Source: Actinomycetes bacterium (lineage in GTDB: Bacteria; Actinomycetota; Acidimicrobiia; Acidimicrobiales; RAAP-2). Taken from it: a stretch of 32,119 nucleotides of DNA. Shown here one piece after another: positions 30,524 to 32,119 of the stretch. The notes beneath the pieces were generated by a model. The model saw nothing but the letters and a program-made list of their open reading frames with translations, made no database searches and was not told the DNA's origin. Each line of letters begins with the position of its first letter. Position 1 is the stretch's first letter. The position numbers and the translations under genes are program-made. The stretch is from contig JAKCEK010000007.1 of NCBI GenBank assembly GCA_021838005.1, forward strand, positions 1 through 32,119, given 5' to 3'.

Positions 30524-31294
30524 GTGACTCTCGCCCCGCACTGGCTCTGCGACATGGACGGGGTCCTGATCAACGACGGCCGCCAGGTTGACGGCGCCGC
30601 CGACTTCCTCGCCCGACTGCGCTCGACGGGCCGGGACTTCCTCGTCCTCACCAACAACTCCCTGTTCACCCCCGGCCAGATCTGCGAGGCGCTCTCGAGC
30701 CACGGTGTGGTGATCGAGCGTGAGCGGCTGTGGACCTCGGCGCTGGCGACGGCCCGCTTCGTCGTCGACCAGCGTCCCGAGGGCAGCGCCTTCGTGATCG
30801 GCGAGCCGGCGATGCACGAGGCCCTCGCCGAGCTCGGCTACCCCGCGAACCCCGTCGACCCCGACTACGTGGTCGTGGGTGAGACGTGGACCTACGACTT
30901 CGACGCCATCACCCAGGCGATCCGGCTCATCGACGCCGGGAGTGCCTTCGTCGCGACCAATCCCGAGCCCACCGGCACCACCCCCGACGGGGCTCTGCCG
31001 GGCTGCGGGGCGCTCACCGCTCTCATCCAGCGCGCCACCGGCGTCGCCCCCTACGTCGTGGGCAAGCCCAACGCGGTCATGATCCGCGACGCCCTGGCGA
31101 TTCTCGGGGCCCACTCGGCCGGGACCGTTCTCGTGGGCGACCGAATGGACACCGACGTGCGCGCCGGCACCGAGGCCGGCATCCCGACGATCCTCGTGCT
31201 CTCGGGGGTGGCGACCCGCGAGGACCTGGTGGGCGCGCCCTACCAGCCGACCCGCGTGGTGGACTCCGTTAAGGACCTGATCGACGAGCTCTAG
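30524..31294 (+). CDS. HAD-IIA family phosphatase (NagD-like)
   Basis: A 256-residue haloacid dehalogenase-superfamily phosphatase. The motifs are CDMDGVL (motif I, about 9-15, with DxD), VLTNNS (motif II), the type IIA cap between them and motif III, VGKPNAVMI (motif III lysine) and LVGDRMDTDVRAG (motif IV). NagD-type enzymes act on nucleotide or sugar phosphates. GTG at 30524 follows GAGACT plus six bases, a weak leaderless pattern, and GGAGGG lies too close to act as a ribosome binding site. It is convergent with otsA, with a shared CTAG. A direct role in trehalose synthesis is not implied, because trehalose phosphatases are HAD-IIB. Confidence 0.9.
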   Translation: MTLAPHWLCDMDGVLINDGRQVDGAADFLARLRSTGRDFLVLTNNSLFTPGQICEALSSHGVVIERERLWTSALATARFVVDQRPEGSAFVIGEPAMHEALAELGYPANPVDPDYVVVGETWTYDFDAITQAIRLIDAGSAFVATNPEPTGTTPDGALPGCGALTALIQRATGVAPYVVGKPNAVMIRDALAILGAHSAGTVLVGDRMDTDVRAGTEAGIPTILVLSGVATREDLVGAPYQPTRVVDSVKDLIDEL

Positions 31295-32119
31295 GACGAC
31301 TCGAGCGCGGCGAGGAACGTCGTCGCCCAGTCGTAGACGTCGCGGCGCATGGTCTGGCGCCGCATCCGGGCCATCCGTTCCCGGGCCTCACGGGGACCGG
31401 CGCGCACGGCCGAGCGGATCGCCTCTTTGACGCCCTCGAGGTCGTGCGGGTTGACGATGAAGGCCCCGCGCAGCTCGGTCGCCGCCCCCGCGAACTCCGA
31501 GAGGATGAGCCGGCCCGTCAGGTCGGTCCGGCAGGTGACGTACTCCTTGGCGACGAGATTCATCCCGTCGCGGTAGGGCGTGACGAGCATCACGTCGGCC
31601 GCGAGATAGAGCGCGACCAGCTCGTCAAAGGGCATGTTCTGGTGGAGGTAGTGGATGACCGGACGCCCGACGAGCCCGTAGTCCCCGTTGACCTCACTGA
31701 CCACCTGCTCGAGCTCGTGGCGCTCGCGCTCGTAGTGCGCGTCGCTCTCGCGCGAGGGCACGGCGATCTGGACCATGACGTGGTGTTCGGGGTCGAGCGA
31801 GTGGTCGGCGTAGAGCTCGGCGAGCGCCTTGGCCCGCTGCTGGATGCCCTTGGTGTAGTCGAGTCGGTCGACCCCGAGCAGGATCACCTCGGGGTCGCCC
31901 AGATCCTGGCGGATCTCTTTCGCCCGAGCCCGCACCGCCGGGTCCTGGGCGGCCGCGGCGAACCGCGCGACGTCGGCGGTGATAGGGAAGGCTCCGGTGC
32001 GCACGCGGCGCCCCTCGTACTGCACGAGCGCGTCGGTGCCGTCGGCCGGGGTGAGCCGGCGCGCCAGGCGCGAGAAGTTGGCGGCCGACTGGCGGGTCTG
32101 GAAGCCCACGAGGTCGGCC
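31291..32119 (-). CDS. otsA: Trehalose-6-phosphate synthase, C-terminal part (partial)
   Basis: The frame is open to the right edge, so the N-terminus is missing; the visible 275 or so residues start ADLVGFQTRQSAANF. OtsA (GT20) transfers glucose from UDP-glucose to glucose-6-phosphate to make trehalose-6-phosphate. Family blocks are LLGVDRLDYTKGIQQRAKA, VQIAVPSRESDAHYERERHELE, NGDYGLVGRPVIHYLHQNMPFDEL, DVMLVTPYRDGMNLVAKEYV and LILSEFAGAATEL. The last blocks contain the nucleotide-sugar binding residues. The stop TAG (31291-31293 on the plus strand as CTA) overlaps the HAD gene's stop. Confidence 0.95.
   Translation of the reverse strand, partial: ADLVGFQTRQSAANFSRLARRLTPADGTDALVQYEGRRVRTGAFPITADVARFAAAAQDPAVRARAKEIRQDLGDPEVILLGVDRLDYTKGIQQRAKALAELYADHSLDPEHHVMVQIAVPSRESDAHYERERHELEQVVSEVNGDYGLVGRPVIHYLHQNMPFDELVALYLAADVMLVTPYRDGMNLVAKEYVTCRTDLTGRLILSEFAGAATELRGAFIVNPHDLEGVKEAIRSAVRAGPREARERMARMRRQTMRRDVYDWATTFLAALESS

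Noticed and set aside
29231-31114. 627-residue minus-strand ORF
   Set aside because: Antisense shadow of the exported repeat protein and HAD gene. Repetitive Gly/Arg/Asp composition without motifs, and it crosses a strong terminator hairpin.

Overview
The window is high-GC DNA with GC-rich third codon positions throughout. It reads as part of a chromosome of an Actinomycetota bacterium, probably of an early-branching class such as Acidimicrobiia; the class is inferred and not proven. Supporting signs are the MurT/GatD peptidoglycan amidation pair, an Rv2466c-like thioredoxin-fold protein typical of mycothiol users, a DUF2630 protein, a C-rich-loop small RNA of the actinobacterial 6C type, and many genes whose start codon lies 6-8 nt after a TANNNT box (leaderless transcripts). 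I see no phage, transposon, integron or CRISPR signature. This is gene-dense housekeeping and metabolic sequence with a few decayed fragments.

Layout. 1-205: the tail of an unknown gene and a tRNA-Val(CAC). 269-1693: a small membrane protein and a PlsC-type acyltransferase, convergent with murT-gatD (1690-3569, minus). 3592-3680 (minus): a 6C-type small RNA with two UCCCCCC loops, divergent from a LysR-type regulator (3754). 4688-7348: an AlkA-like glycosylase, an M20 peptidase and an Rv2466c-like protein. 7345-9500: an acyl-CoA dehydrogenase divergent from an S51 peptidase. 9621-13039: an ABC-2 exporter with a DesK/DesR-type two-component system in one overlapping operon. 13099-15299: trpG and trpE transcribed divergently from a 35-bp gap. 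15351-17371: a two-subunit B12 mutase whose specificity residues match isobutyryl-CoA mutase. 17432: MscL with a C-terminal zinc ribbon. 17915-22945: a complete branched-chain amino acid-type ABC importer (livGFHM, then livJ with its own promoter). 23066-26883: a hybrid PAS-GAF-PAS kinase translationally coupled to an NAD(P)HX repair enzyme. 27033-27101: a receiver-domain remnant. 27102-29168 (minus): an atypical SDR, DUF2630 and pirin. 29300-30442: an exported protein built of four beta-rich modules. 30524-32119: a HAD-IIA phosphatase convergent with otsA (partial).

How parts may work together. The importer lies next to the isobutyryl-CoA mutase, which fits uptake and use of branched-chain compounds such as valine. 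The Shine-Dalgarno region of livJ contains GGGGGGA, the exact complement of both loops of the 6C RNA, so post-transcriptional control of livJ by this RNA is a testable idea. Two LysR-type dyads three helical turns apart sit between the 6C promoter and the lysR start, suggesting that the regulator may control both. Other points of interest are enzymes missing expected residues (an SDR without YxxxK, a LOV-like PAS without its cysteine, MurT with three of four zinc cysteines) and convergent genes that share a CTAG for both stop codons.
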